Shown here one piece after another: positions 30,228-41,401 of a DNA stretch of 64,000 nucleotides. This DNA comes from Pseudoxanthomonas sp. NC8 (lineage in GTDB: Bacteria; Pseudomonadota; Gammaproteobacteria; Xanthomonadales; Xanthomonadaceae): contig CP060419.1 of assembly GCA_025232375.1 (NCBI GenBank), forward strand, positions 3,037,001-3,101,000. The letters are read 5' to 3'. The translations under genes were made by a program, and so were the position numbers. Each line of letters begins with the position of its first letter. Position 1 is the stretch's first letter. The notes below the pieces were generated by a model that worked only from the letters and a program-made list of their open reading frames with translations, did no database searches and had not been told where the DNA came from.

Positions 30228-31946
30228 CGGTCCTGCGCGAGTGACCGCGTAGTCCGCGATCACGCGCGGGCCGGCATCCACCTTTTCCTGCCCCGGCAGC
30301 GGCGGATCGCACGGCCGCTGCCGTTCCTCGCGAAGGATGCCGATGACCTGCGCGACGACCTCCGGATCCCGGTACAGCGCATGCCCGTGGTCGACGACCA
30401 GCGTCGAAGCCGCGCCTGGAAGGATCGCGCTCTCCAGCGGCACGAAGCCGTCGCTGCCCTGCCCGTGCAGGTTGCCGGCAATGGTGTGGTAACGGACGCC
30501 CGGCGCCGGCAGCAGTGACTGGCCGGCAAGACGCACCGGCTGCACCGCCTGCAGCGTGGTGATGCTGTTGAGCCGGGCGAAGCGGTAGCTCTCCAGCACC
30601 TCCGGCCGCACTGCCGCCGGCTGCGAGGTAAGGCGCCGCAGCGCCTGGATCTCCGGCGCCCTGCGCCCGACCAGCACCCGCGCGATCCGCCCGGGCAGGC
30701 TCGACGCGGTCGGGCTGCCCTTGTGCGGGGCCGCCATCATGACCAGCGCGCATGCGCCCGGATACGGCTTGAGCAGGAAGGTGTCACGGATTCCAGCCAC
30801 GTCTGCGGGCTCGCCCTGGAGTTCCTCCGGCGGCACGGTGAATGCGGCGTCCCACAGCACCCGGCCACTGTCGACGGTGAGCATGCGCGAGACCACGCCA
30901 CCGAGGCTGTGGCCGACGAGCACCATCTTCCGCCGCGCCGGATCGTCGCCCTCGGGATCGAGCAGCGCCCACATCCGGTCCAGGTAGGCCTGCACCCGCA
31001 GGCGCGAAACCAGCAGCGGCGCATTGGTCTGGAACACGACATGGACCACCTGGTAGCTGTCGCGCAGCTCCGGATCGGCCCACAGCGCACCCGAAAGTTC
31101 GGACCAGATGATCGGATGGCTGCCCAGCCCGTGGACCATCACCACCGGTGTCTTGCGCGGGTCGTAGTCGCGCAGCAGGTACACGCCGGCGCGGCCGCCG
31201 ATGCCGTCGCCACCGAGCAGGCCATAGATCCCCTGCCGTGGCAGCCGCGACACCGAGGCGCCGAGCGCGTAGAAGGACAGCGCATCGAAGTAAAGCGGCA
31301 CCTCGCGCCCGCCGATCCGCGCCTGCGGCATCTTCGCCGGGTCGACGATGCGCAGCAGCGTCGCGCCGTCGGCGCCATGCTCGATCCACGCGGTCGCCCA
31401 CTGGTGGATGCCCTCGTCCGGATACAGCTCGCAGCGCGGATCGTCCTCGCAGCGCGCGGTGCGCAGCACGACCGGAAGTCCGAAGCCCGGCTGCCGGAAA
31501 TTCCAGTCCGCAGGCAGCGGCACGTCCTGCGCCGGAATGATGGTGAACGCACCACGGAACATCGCGCTCGCGCCTTCGATCCTGACCTCGACGTCGCGGC
31601 CGGCGATGCGCGCCGGTCCCGGCGACCAGCCGTGCGGGTGGCGGCGGAATCCGGCGAGCAGCGCCTTGGTCGGAGCAGTGGCCGGTAAGGGCGATGCCCT
31701 CGTCCACCGGTGCGCCTTCGCCGGCCAGCACCGCCTGGATCCCGACTGCGCAGTCCAGCAGCAACCGGGTGCGATGCGGTGAATCAGGCAGGCGTTCCGC
31801 CCCTGGCGCGCCAGCGCCGTGGCCTGTTCCAGCGAAGGTGGCCCACCGCCAGCCGGCGGCGGCGCGGTAGCGCACCCGGCCAGCACCAGCACCAGTGCCA
31901 GCGTGGTCCATCCCCGCCACCGTGGGCGGCGGCGGACCGCCGTCAT
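30222..31946 (-). CDS. Lipoprotein with alpha/beta-hydrolase (lipase-like) domain
   Basis: About 575 residues. The leader ends LVLVLAGCATAPPP, a lipobox (L-A-G-C), so it is anchored by lipid at a membrane. The C-terminal half is an alpha/beta hydrolase: VVMVHGLGSHPIIWSEL (oxyanion loop HGLG), MVLVGHSLGGVVSRML (nucleophile elbow GHSLGG), and late SDGFVPLESAILPGA with VVDHGHALYRDP carrying the likely Asp and His. The N-terminal half has no family I recognise. Two frame changes near 31780 and 31672 (CCAGG reads CCAAGG). Possibly a lipase or esterase; not linked to its neighbours. Confidence 0.75.
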   Translation of the reverse strand: MTAVRRRPRWRGWTTLALVLVLAGCATAPPPAGGGPPSLEQATALARQGRNACLIHRIAPGCCWTAQSGSRRCWPAKAHRWTRASPLPATAPTKALLAGFRRHPHGWSPGPARIAGRDVEVRIEGASAMFRGAFTIIPAQDVPLPADWNFRQPGFGLPVVLRTARCEDDPRCELYPDEGIHQWATAWIEHGADGATLLRIVDPAKMPQARIGGREVPLYFDALSFYALGASVSRLPRQGIYGLLGGDGIGGRAGVYLLRDYDPRKTPVVMVHGLGSHPIIWSELSGALWADPELRDSYQVVHVVFQTNAPLLVSRLRVQAYLDRMWALLDPEGDDPARRKMVLVGHSLGGVVSRMLTVDSGRVLWDAAFTVPPEELQGEPADVAGIRDTFLLKPYPGACALVMMAAPHKGSPTASSLPGRIARVLVGRRAPEIQALRRLTSQPAAVRPEVLESYRFARLNSITTLQAVQPVRLAGQSLLPAPGVRYHTIAGNLHGQGSDGFVPLESAILPGAASTLVVDHGHALYRDPEVVAQVIGILREERQRPCDPPLPGQEKVDAGPRVIADYAVTRAGPL

Positions 31947-32063
31947 GGGCGCCGCGCGAAGGTGCCGTCCGTGGCACGTCCACGCGTCATGCACGGACAC
32001 ATCCCCGGGTCGAATGGTCGACGACGGGAGCATGGTTTCCCGAAGCGCGGCACGCGGAGGATG

Positions 32064-32585
32064 TCAGCGCGCGGTCGCGGCCTGCACGCTGCGCGGCTCG
32101 CGGCGCAGGCGCAGCACCTGCCAGCCCGCGCCGGCGAGGTAGACCAGGAAGCCGATGCCGACCAGCATCTTCAGCGTCGCGTCCTCCGGCCCGCTGAACA
32201 CCGGATCGCCGAGCGGCAGGCGCGTGCCGGTTTCGGTCAATCCCGGGATCAGGTGGAAGAACAGGGTCAGCGAGTAGCCGAGCGTGGCCACGTAGCGCGA
32301 CAGCCCGCGTCCCGCGTGTCCCCACCGCTCCGCGGCATGGGCGACGGCGAGCACGGCCAGGGTCAGGATCGCCAGCACGTGCGGTGGGCCGAATCCGCCA
32401 TGGCGGAAGATGAAGAGGCCGGTCACCGCGGTCACCGCGGTCAGCACCACGTAGCCGCGGCCGGCGCGCGTCGCGGTGCCGATCCGGCCATGCCGGGCCA
32501 GCGCCACGATTCCACTTGCCACCGCGGACAACGCGATCAGCGTATGCAGGAATCCGAACTGCGACAGGTTGAACGTGTCCAGCAT
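32064..32585 (-). CDS. Small membrane protein, five to six helices
   Basis: 173 residues, intact. Hydrophobic helices include FGFLHTLIALSAVASGIVAL, YVVLTAVTAVTGLFIF, VLAILTLAVLAVAHAAERW, YVATLGYSLTLFFHLIPGL and LVGIGFLVYLAGAGWQVLRL. His residues inside several helices (HTLI, FRHGGFGPPHV, FFHLIPG) recall DUF2306-like or cytochrome b561-like folds, but I cannot name the family securely. It sits between two alpha/beta hydrolase genes on the same strand. Confidence 0.6.
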   Translation of the reverse strand: MLDTFNLSQFGFLHTLIALSAVASGIVALARHGRIGTATRAGRGYVVLTAVTAVTGLFIFRHGGFGPPHVLAILTLAVLAVAHAAERWGHAGRGLSRYVATLGYSLTLFFHLIPGLTETGTRLPLGDPVFSGPEDATLKMLVGIGFLVYLAGAGWQVLRLRREPRSVQAATAR

Positions 32586-32641
32586 GGCGGCTCTCCGGTC
32601 GTGGGTGGCTGGCCGTCCTCGGCCGGTCGATGGCGTTGCGC

Positions 32642-33610
32642 TCAGGCGCGCGCGAACGCGAGCAGGTCCTCATTGAGCTGCTCGCGGCTGGTGTCGCCCA
32701 GCGAGTGCGAGCCGCCCTTGTAGATCTTCAGCGTCGCCCCCGGAACCAGCTTCGACGACAGCAGGGCCGACGCGCCGATCGGCACGATCTGGTCGTCATC
32801 ACCATGGATGATCAGGGTCGGCACGTCGAACTTCTTCAGGTCTTCGGTGAAGTCGGTCTCGGAGAAGGCCTTGATGCAGTCGTAGGCGTTCTTGAAGCCG
32901 GACTGCATGCCCCAGGTCCACCACGAACGGATGTTGCCTTCGGACACCTTGGCGCCAGGACGGTTGTAGCCGAAGAACGGACCGCTGGCCACGTCGAGGA
33001 AGAACTGCGCGCGGTCGGCGAGGTAGGCCTGGCGGAAGCCGTCGAACACCGACAGCGGCAGGCCACCGGGATTGGCCGCGGTCTTCACCATGACCGGCGG
33101 CACCGCGCCCATCAGCACCGCCTTCTTCACCCGCCTTGGTGCCGTGGCGGCCGATGTAGCGCGCCACTTCGCCGCCACCGGTGGAGTGGCCGATCATGAC
33201 CACGTCCTTGACGCCCAGGTGCTCGAACAGCTGCCCGGGTCGTCGGCGTAGGTGTCCATCTCGTTGCCGTGCCGGGGCTGGCTCGAGCGGCCATGGCCGC
33301 GGCGGTCATGGGCGATGCAGCGGAAGCCATTGCTGGCGAGGTGGAGGATCTGCGGATCCCAGGCGTCGGCGCTGAGCGGCCAGCCGTGGCTGAAGGACAC
33401 CACCGGGCCGGAGCCCCAGTCCTTGTACCAGATGGTCGTTCCGTCGCGGGTGGTGAAGGTGGCCATGCGTCGATCCTCGTGTGGGGGACTGGGTTGGGAA
33501 GCACTGGCCGCCGGCCACGGCAGCGCGGCCGCGGCCAGCGCGGCGCTGCCTGCGACGAGCACGCGGCGCCGCTGGGGGTCGGCGACCAGGTCGCCATCCG
33601 GGTTGCGCAT
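32642..33610 (-). CDS. Secreted non-haem chloroperoxidase-like alpha/beta hydrolase
   Basis: About 325 residues with a twin-arginine-like leader ([20 protein letters not shown]). Mature part: [55 protein letters not shown], the nucleophile elbow [27 protein letters not shown] with the acid Asp, and [11 protein letters not shown] with the His. This is the arylesterase/chloroperoxidase branch; many members act as perhydrolases or lactonases. Frame changes near 33240 and 33135. Starting at 33610 keeps the export signal; a start at 33466 would give the cytosolic family-typical MATF. It follows the two-component genes on the same strand. Confidence 0.8.
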
Positions 33611-33706
33611 CGCGATGCCTCGGCCTTGCCATGGGTCGTTGCATGCAGGATGCGACCGCCACCGGCGAGCCGCTTGCACATCCGTGCGCCACGCACCGCG
33701 CGTGGA

Positions 33707-34361
33707 TCAGAGATCGAAGATGCCGCGCTTGATCGCGATGGTCACCGCGTGGGTGCGGTCATTGGCGCGGAGCTTGGCGAGGATGCTCTTCATGTGCGCC
33801 TTGACCGTCTCCTCGGCGATGCCCGGGTTGCGCGCCACGCGCTTGTTGGCGTTGCCGCCGGCCACCTCGCGCAGCACTTCCACCTCGCGGCTGCTGAGCG
33901 ACTCGTCGGCCACGTGCGCGGTAAGGCTGTCGGCGATCTCGGCGGGCACGCGCCGCCCGCCGGCGTGCACCGTGCGGATCGTGTCGACCAGCTCCCGCCG
34001 CAGCATGCTCTTGAGCAGGTAGCCGTGCGCGCCGGCACGGAACGCGCGCAGCGCCTGCACGTCGCCCCTGGTAGGTGGTCAGCACCACGATCCGCGCGGC
34101 CGGGTGGCGGGCGCGGATCGCCTGGATCGCGGCGATGCCGTCCATGCCCGGCAGCTGCAGGTCCATCAGCACCACGTCGGGCCGGTGCCGTTCGTACAGC
34201 TCGACCGCTTCGGCGCCATCGGTGGCCTCGCCCTGCACGCGCATGTCCGGCTGGGTGCCGAGCACGGCGGAGATGCCCTCGCGCAGCAACGGATGGTCGT
34301 CGACGACGAGCACGCGGATCGGCTCGCCGGCATGGGGGCCGGGGGCATCGTGATTGGCCAT
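33707..34361 (-). CDS. NarL/FixJ-type response regulator
   Basis: About 217 residues: receiver IRVLVVDDHPLLREGISAVL with the acceptor Asp in VVLMDLQLPGMDG and Lys in YLLKSML; C-terminal LuxR-type helix-turn-helix SSREVEVLREVAGGNANKRV with KAHMKSILAKLRANDRTHAV. One frame change at 34065 (CCCTGG reads CCCCTGG on the plus strand). It begins 12 bp after the propeller histidine kinase stop, so the two form one two-component pair. Targets are unknown; the divergent AraC gene and the neighbouring hydrolases are candidates. Confidence 0.9.
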
Positions 34362-34372
34362 GGCAGTGGGGG

Positions 34373-37369
34373 TCAGGCCGGTCTTGGGCTGAAGATAGCG
34401 CGCAGCCATGTCCAGCGCGAGACCCTCAGGCTCGGGCGGTAGGCGCTGCCCGCGGCGATCCGCAATTCGACCTCGGTCCCGGCGTCTGGCCGTGACCATA
34501 CCCGCAGCTGCGCACCGACCCGCTCGGCACGCTCACGCATGCCGTGCAGGCCCCAGTGGCCGGCGCGACCGCCGCGCTCGAGCGTCTGCGGATCGATGCC
34601 CCGGCCATCATCGAACACGCGCAGCCGCATCTCGCGCGGGCCATAGGCGATCTCCACGCCGATGCGGCCGGCCTGGCGTGGCGGCAGGCATTGAGCATCG
34701 CCTCGCGGCCGATCCGGTACAGCTCGTCGCGCACGATCGGGTCCAGCATTTCCGCGCTGCCGGTCGCGGTGACCTCGAAACACGCCTCGCACAACGGCGC
34801 CAGTTCCTCGCCCACGGCTTCCAGCAGCTCCTCCAGGTCGCCGGCGTCCGGCGCGGTGGCGCGCAGGTCGAGCACGCGGTCGCGCCCCTCCACCAGCACG
34901 TCGTCGGCGCGTTGCAGCGCCTGTTCCATCGCGCTGCGCGCCGGATCCAGCGGCGGCAATGTCTCGGAGACGGCCTGGAAACGCAGGATCAGGCCATGGA
35001 TGCTCTGCAGCAGCGTGTCGTGCAGTTCACGGGCGATGCGCTCACGCTCGGCGTGGCGCTCCTGCAGGCGGCCACGGATGTGGCGACCCAGCTGTTTCAA
35101 CCGCATCAGGTAGGCCAGCCACAGGCCGCCGACCGCGGTCAGCACACACAGCAGCAGGAACCACCACGTCTGGTAGAACGCGGGGCGGATGCGCAGCGAC
35201 TGCACCGCCGGCTCACGGCTCCACACGCCATCCTCGTTGGCGGCGATCACTTCGAAGCGGTACTCGCCCGGGGCGAGGTTGGTATAGAAGGCCTGCCGGC
35301 GCGGACCGGCGTCCTGCCACGCCTCGTCCACGCCGTCGAGCCGGTAGCGGAAGGCCACGCGCTCGGGCGCGCCCAGGCTGGTACTGGTGTAGCTGATCAC
35401 GAGGCTGCGGGTGAGCGCCGGCAGCTCCAGCCCGGGGTCCGGCGTGTACTCGCGCCCGCCCGCGGACACCGAGCGCAGCAGCACCTGCGGCGGCCGCGGG
35501 TTGTAGCCCACGCGCGCCGGCTCGATCAGCGCCACGCCCTGGTTGGTGGAGAACCACAGGCGGCCATCTTCCCTATGAGATGGGGTCGGGGTCGCGTTGG
35601 ACTGCACGGCCACGCCCAGCAGGCCGTCGCGTTCGTCGAACAGGCGGTATCGCGGACGCTCGCCGTGCGCGAACGCGGCGGCCTGCGCCGCCTCCATCAC
35701 CACCACGCCGCGCCCGCCGTTGAACCAGAGGCTTCCGTCGGCCGCCTCGGCCATGCCGGTGACCGCCACCAGACCGGCCGCGTCCGCGCGCTCCAGTCTT
35801 ATGGAAGCGGCTTCCGTCGAAGCAATAAGGCCGCGTTCGCCGGCCACCGGGAAGTGGCCGCGTCCGGGCAGCAGCGCGGTGACCGCGCCCACGTCCAGCC
35901 CCGTCGCCGGCAACTGTCCATGCCGGCCGCCGGCGTGCCAGAACACGCGCCCGTCGGTATCGGCAGTCCACAGGCGACCGGCCGCGTCGAACGCCATCAC
36001 CCGTGGCAGCGTCACCTGCGCCGGCACCCGCAGCTGCCAGCCGGCCGCATCGTGCCGGTACAGCCCGCCGCCGAGCAGGCTCATCCACAGGGCGCCGTCG
36101 GGCGCGACCGCCAGCGCCTGGACGTCGTAGCTGGTCACGGTCGACGACGCCAGCGGCGGCAGCGGCACTTCGCGCAAGGCGCCGTCGCGCCAGTGCCACA
36201 GCGCGCTGCCGAGCAGCCACAGGCCGTCGCCACCGTCACCCACGATCGACAACACGTCCGGCAGTCCGCCGGTCGCGTGCCAGCGACCGTCGCGCTGGCG
36301 CAGCAGGCGTCCGCCGGTGGCGATCACGATTCCGTTCCGCGTGCCGGTAAGGCCAGGCCGCGATGCGCGGTGTCCTGCGTCGCAGCAACCATCCTCGCGT
36401 CGCGCCGGCGGAAGCGGTTCAGGCCGAGGTTCGTGCCGACCCAGATGTTTCCCTCCACGTCCTGCAGCACCGGCACGGCCATGTCCGAGCTGAGCCCGTC
36501 ACGGCGGCGGAACGCCCGCACCGCGCCATCGGCGTCCAGGCGGACCACCCCGCCTTCACGTGCATCGGTCAGCCACAGCCGCCGGTCGGCCGCCACCACC
36601 ATGCGCTTGGCCGGGGTACGTTGGGCCGGGCACCTGTTCGACCCGCACCGTTCCGCCATCCGCGCAGGCGTCGCGTCCCGTACAGGGCATCCGACACCCA
36701 CAACATCCCGTCGGACTCGGCCAGCACGGCTTCGCGCCCGATCGCCACCGGCAGCGGCTCGAAGCGCGGCTGGCCATGCCGTCGCCGCAGCAGCTGCGAG
36801 GCAGTGGCCACCCACACGTCGCCCCGGGCATCGGCGTGCACCCAGAAGGCCGGGCCCTCGGGGACTCCGTCGTCCAGGCCCTGCGGGTGCCAGCGATCAC
36901 CCTGCCAGTACGCCAGCCCGCCGGTGGTGGCGGCCCAGACGTGGCCCGCCGCATCCCCGGTAAGGCGGTACACCGCCCCGTCGGGCAACTGCTCCCCCGG
37001 ACGGAAATGGTCCAGGCGGTCGCCCCGCAGCCGGCTGGCGCCGCCGCTGAAGTAGCCGACCCAGACTTCCCCGGATCGCGCAGCAGCAGCGCGGTGACAT
37101 TGCCCGACAGCCAGTGCGCGCCTCGCGGTGGGGCCACCGGCGAGAAGCCGGTCCCGTCGAAGGTGTAGATGCCGCTGCCGGTTCCCAGCCACAGATGGCC
37201 ATCCGGCGCCTGCTGCAACGCCCATATATCGGCGGGCGCGCCGTCGCGCGTGGTCCACGCGGTGTGCTGCAGGTCCGCCAGCACCTGCACCGGCGCCGGG
37301 TCTGACGCCCGCGCAGCCGGCATGCAGCAGGCCGCCCATGCCAGGACGAGCCCGCATACCGATCGCCAT
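34373..37369 (-). CDS. Sensor histidine kinase with periplasmic beta-propeller (Reg_prop, Y_Y_Y, HisKA_3)
   Basis: Nearly 1000 residues. After a signal peptide a run of propeller repeats follows, each around D-G-x-LW (GHLWLGTGSGIYTFDG, GEVWVGYFSGGASRL, GHVWAATTGGLAYW, GNIWVGTNLGLNRF, GALWMSLLGGGLYR, GSLWFNGGRGVVVM). Then a Y_Y_Y domain (AFRYRLDGVDEAWQDAG, NLAPGEYRFEVIAANEDGVW), one membrane helix (WWFLLLCVLTAVGGLWLAYL), and a HisKA_3 core with the phospho-His in RIARELHDTLLQSIHGLIL and ATPase motifs FDDGRGID and HWGLHGMRERAERVG. Such kinases often sense polysaccharide or envelope signals, but the ligand here is unknown. Frame changes near 37345, 37075, 36620, 36352 and 34690. Its regulator is the adjacent LuxR-type gene. 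Confidence 0.85.
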
Positions 37370-37591
37370 CGTGGAAGTCCGCTAGCCTGGGTCGTCGTCG
37401 CCGTCGCGCGTGGGCTTCCTTTTACCGCACCCGGCCGCGACCGTGCCGCGTCCGCAGCGGCTCCCCCGATCGGGTTACTCCCCGGGCACGCCGATTGGGG
37501 TACCCCGCCCGGGGCGGCCGGCGCAGCCTAGACACCGGCAATCCCCCATCGCGCGCGTCGGCGGACGCCGCCCGGCCACGGTACACGCCCA

Positions 37592-38008
37592 TGCACGCCC
37601 TGGGACCTGCACGCCGATCCACGCAACCACGCCGGACTCAACGAACGCGCGTTCCAGCGCGCGCACGCCTTCATCGCCAGCCATCTCGGCGAGCCGCTGT
37701 CGCTGGCCGGCATCGCCGCGGCGGCCTGCATCAGCCGCTTCCACTTCGCCCGCCTGTTCCGCGCCCGCACCGGCTGCAGCCCGATGGAATACGTGATGCG
37801 CCTGCGCCTGGAGCGGGCGCGGGAAATGCTCGCCCGCGAAGACGGCTGCATCGCCGATACCGCCGCGGCGCTGGGCTTCTACGACCAGAGCCACTTCACC
37901 CGCACGTTCCGCCGCATCCACGGCATCCCGCCCCGCGTATTCCGGCTCCGCTCGCGCTGCGCGACGGCGTCCACCGCGCATTCCCACCTGCCCGACGCAC
38001 ATCCCTGA
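37592..38008 (+). CDS. AraC-family transcriptional regulator (short form)
   Basis: About 138 residues: [40 protein letters not shown], then [20 protein letters not shown] and [20 protein letters not shown], and the second helix-turn-helix [20 protein letters not shown] with RRIHGIPP. It contains only the DNA-binding HTH_18 domain with no sensory domain, like SoxS/MarA-type or redox-linked short regulators. One extra C near 37602 (CCTGGG reads CCCTGGG) breaks the start region. It is 16 bp upstream of wrbA and probably controls that operon. Confidence 0.82.
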   Translation, partial: CTPWDLHADPRNHAGLNERAFQRAHAFIASHLGEPLSLAGIAAAACISRFHFARLFRARTGCSPMEYVMRLRLERAREMLAREDGCIADTAAALGFYDQSHFTRTFRRIHGIPPRVFRLRSRCATASTAHSHLPDAHP

Positions 38009-38023
38009 GCGAGGAATCCACCC

Positions 38024-38620
38024 ATGGCCAAGGTCCTGGTCCTGTACTACTCCGCCTACGGGCACATCGAAACCATGGCCGCGCTATCGCCGAAGGCGCC
38101 GCCGGCGCCGGCGCGCAGGTCGACATCAAGCGCGTGCCCGAGCTGGTCCGGCCGAAGTGGCCAAGGCCGCGCACTACCGGCTCGACCAGCCCGCACCGGT
38201 GGCCACCGTCGCCGAGCTGGCCGACTACGACGCCATCGTCATCGGCACCGGCACCCGCTTCGGCCGGATGAGCTCGCAGATGGCCAACTTCCTAGACCAG
38301 GCCGGCGGCCTGTGGGCGCGCGGCGCGCTGCACGGCAAGGTCGGCTCTGCGTTCACCTCCACCGCCACCCAGCACGGCGGCCAGGAGACCACGCTGTTCT
38401 CGATCATCACCAACCTGCTGCACTTCGGCATGGTGATCGTCGGCCTGGACTACGGCCACGCCGGGCAGATGACCTGGACGAGATCACCGGCGGCTCGCCG
38501 TACGGCTCGAGCACGATCGCCGGCGGCGACGGCTCGCGCCAGCCCACCGACAACGAACTGCAGGGCGCGCGCTACCGGGGCCGCGTCGTCGCCGAGACCG
38601 CGATCCGCCTGCACGGCTGA
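38024..38620 (+). CDS. wrbA: NAD(P)H:quinone oxidoreductase, WrbA type
   Basis: About 199 residues: [19 protein letters not shown] (flavodoxin-like FMN loop), [70 protein letters not shown] and MVIVGLDYG, ending [16 protein letters not shown]. WrbA reduces quinones by two electrons and protects against redox cycling. Three frame changes (near 38085, 38152 and 38474; the last is ACCCTGG reading ACCTGG). First enzyme gene of a small redox-related run behind AraC. Confidence 0.9.
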   Translation: MAKVLVLYYSAYGHIETMAALSPKAPPAPARRSTSSACPSWSGRSGQGRALPARPARTGGHRRRAGRLRRHRHRHRHPLRPDELADGQLPRPGRRPVGARRAARQGRLCVHLHRHPARRPGDHAVLDHHQPAALRHGDRRPGLRPRRADDLDEITGGSPYGSSTIAGGDGSRQPTDNELQGARYRGRVVAETAIRLHG

Positions 38621-38653
38621 CCTTCCCCCAACCCACGTCAAGGAATCCGACCC

Positions 38654-39308
38654 ATGGCCAAGGCCACCGTCGCCGCTGCCGCCAGCCTGCTGACCCCGGA
38701 CGACCACGTCCTGATCCTGATCGACCACCAGTCGCAGATGGCCTTCCCGGTGCGTTCGATCGACGTCGCCCTGCTGCGCACCAACACCGGCCTGGTCAGC
38801 AAGGCCGCCGCCGGCTTCGCCGTGCCGACCCTCCTGACATCGGTGGCGATGGCCAGCTTCTCCGGCCCGCTGTTCCCCGAAATCACCGAGGTGTTCGCCG
38901 ACGCGCAGGTGACCGACCGCACCACGATGAACGCGCAGGAAGACGCCAACGTCATTGCCCGGATCAACGCGGCGGGGTAAGGACAAGCTGGTGATCGCCG
39001 GGCTGTGGACCAGCGTGTGCATCGTCGGCCCGGTGCTGTCGGCGCTGGAGCAGGGCTTCCGGGTCTACGTGATCACCGACGCCTGCGGCGATGTCAGCGA
39101 CGAGGCGCACGAGCGCGCGGTGCAGCGCATGCTGCAGGCCGGTGCGCAGCCGCTGACCAGCCTGCAGTACCTGCTCGAGCTGCAGCGCGACTGGGCGCGC
39201 AGCGCCACCTACGAGCTGGTTACCGGCATCGCGCGGACCAACGCCGGCGGTTACGGCATCGGCATCCAGTACGCCAAGTCGATGTTCGGCGCGCAGGAAG
39301 GCCACTAG
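38654..39308 (+). CDS. Isochorismatase-family cysteine hydrolase
   Basis: About 218 residues: [20 protein letters not shown] with the catalytic Asp, a mid-domain Lys in [14 protein letters not shown] and the nucleophile Cys in [14 protein letters not shown], then [20 protein letters not shown]. The Asp-Lys-Cys triad is complete. Members closest by wording are YcaC-like hydrolases of unknown substrate. One frame change near 38973: GGCAAGGAC reads GGGTAAGGAC, creating a false stop. It is 33 bp downstream of wrbA. Confidence 0.85.
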
Positions 39309-39453
39309 GTGCACCGCTCCGGGCCTGCCGGTCGTCGTCGCGCCGTACGTCGCTCCCTCCCCGACGCAGTGACGCCGGCGACCGTGCAGGCCCTCCTCGC
39401 AGGACAGCAACGCGCGGCCGGCCTGGAAGGCGGGCCCCCGCGCACCCACGCCG

Positions 39454-41401
39454 ATGCATGACCCGACCCGACGACGTCTGCTGCAAGGCTTCGCGCTCGC
39501 CGCAGCGGCAGCGCCGTTCGCCACTTCCGCGCGCAACCGGAGCGCCCCGATGGCCGACCTGATCGTCCGCAATGCCCGCATCGCCACGCTGGCGGCGCCA
39601 TCGGCGCCCGCACCGGCTCAGGCCCATGCGCTGGCAGTGCGCGATGGCCGCGTGCTGGCGGTCGGCGACGAAGCCGAGGTCATGGCCCACGCCGGCGCTG
39701 CCACCCGCGTGATCGACGCCGGCGGGCGGCGCGTGGTCCCCGGCCTCAACGACAGCCACACCCACCTGATCCGCGGCGGCCTGAACTACAACCTGGAGCT
39801 GCGCTGGGATGGCGTGCGCAGCCTTGGCCGAGGCCATGGCCATGCTCAGGGCCCAGGTCGACCGCACGCCGGCGCCGCAGTGGGTGCGCGTGGTCGGCGG
39901 CTTCAGCGAGCACCAGTTCGTCGAGAAACGCCTGCCCACGCTGGCCGAGCTCAACGCGGTCGCGCCGGACACGCCGGTCTTCCTCCTGCACCTGTACGAC
40001 CGTGCCCTGCTCAACCGCGCCGCGCTGCGCGCGGTCGGCTACGACAGGAACACGCCCGACCCGCCCGGCGGCATGATCGAGCGCGACAAGGCCGGCAACC
40101 CGACCGGCCTGCTGCTGGCCCGGCCCAACGCGCTGATCCTGTACGCCACGCGCTGGCCAAGGGCCCGCGCCTGCCGCTGGAGTGGAGTAAGGCCAATTCC
40201 ACCCGCCACTTCATGCGCGAGCTCAACCGGCTCGGCATCACCTCGGTGATCGATGCCGGCGGCGGCTTCCAGAACTACCCGGAGGACTACGAAGTCATCC
40301 AGGCCCTGCACGCGGCCGACCAGCTGAGCGTGCGCATCGCCTACAACCTGTTCACCCAGAACCGCGGCGGCGAGCGCGCCGATTTCGAACGCTGGAGCGC
40401 GTTGCTGCGCCCGCGCCGGGGCGACGCGATGCTGCGCCACAACGGCGCCGGCGAGATGCTGGTGTTCTCCGCCGCCGACTTCGAGGACTTCCGCGAGCCA
40501 CGCCCGGAGCTGGCGCCGGCGATGGAAGGCGAACTCGAAGGCGTGGTGCGCCTGCTGCTGGAAAAGCGCTGGCCGTTCCGCATCCACGCCACCTACGACC
40601 AGAGCATCGGCCGCATCCTCGACGTGTACGAGAAGGTCGCGCGCGAGGTGCCGTTCGACGGCCTGCGCTGGACCATCGACCACGCCGAGACGATCTCGCC
40701 GCGCAACATCGACCGCGTCCGCGCGCTCGGCGGCGGCATCGCGATCCAGCACCGGATGGCCTACTGGGGCGAGTACTTCGCCGAACGGTATGGCGCCAGT
40801 GCACTGGCACACACGCCACCGGTGCGGCGCATGCTGCAGGCCGGCGTGCCGGTCGGCGCCGGTACCGACGCCACCCGCGTGGCCAGCTACAACCCGTGGG
40901 TGGCGCTGCAATGGCTGGTCACCGGCCGCAGCGTCGGCGGCCTGCGCATGTACGGCGAGGACAACCTGCTCGACCGCGAGCAGGCGCTGCGCCTGTGGAC
41001 CGGCGGCAGCGCGTGGTTCTCCGGCGAGGAGGCCGACAAGGGCCGGCTCGAGCCCGGATGCCTTGGCCGACTTCGCGCTGCTGTCGGCCGACTACTTCGC
41101 GGTCGCCGACGACGCCATCGCCGACATCCACAGCGAGCTGACCGTGGTGGATGGACGGATCGTACACGGCAGCGGCGGCTTCACCGCGCTGGCACCAGCG
41201 CTGCCGCGGCCGATGCCCGACTGGTCGCCGGTCAACCTCGCGCGCGCGCCGATCGCTCCCGTTCCGGCGCATGCGCACGCGCATCCGCATCACGGCGGTG
41301 CGTGCCGCGTGCACGACCACGGTCGCGCCCCGGCCACGCCGCCGGTCGGCGACGCGAACGCCTTCTGGGGCGCACTCGGCTGCAGCTGCTTCGCCTTCTG
41401 A
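39454..41401 (+). CDS. Exported YtcJ-like metal-dependent amidohydrolase
   Basis: About 648 residues. A twin-arginine signal (TRRRLLQGFALAAAAAPFA) leads into DLIVRNARIATLA, then GLNDSHTHLIRGGLNYNLEL (HxH metal ligands), FRIHATYDQSIGRILDVYEK, DHAETISPRNIDRVRALGGG, GAGTDATRVASYNPWVAL and FALLSADYFAVADDAIAD. This is the YtcJ/amidohydrolase_3 family; substrates are unknown. A His-rich tail (HAHAHPHHGGACRVHDHGRA) near the C-terminus is unusual and may bind metal. Frame changes at 39823 and 41062 (CCTGG reads CCTTGG) and near 40150. The stop overlaps the ATG of the next gene (TGATG), implying coupling with the MFS transporter. Confidence 0.85.

Noticed and set aside
34408-36963. An 851-codon open frame on the plus strand
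   Set aside because: It is antisense to the propeller histidine kinase. The composition is Arg/Ala/Gln-rich with no motifs, typical of antisense frames in very GC-rich DNA.
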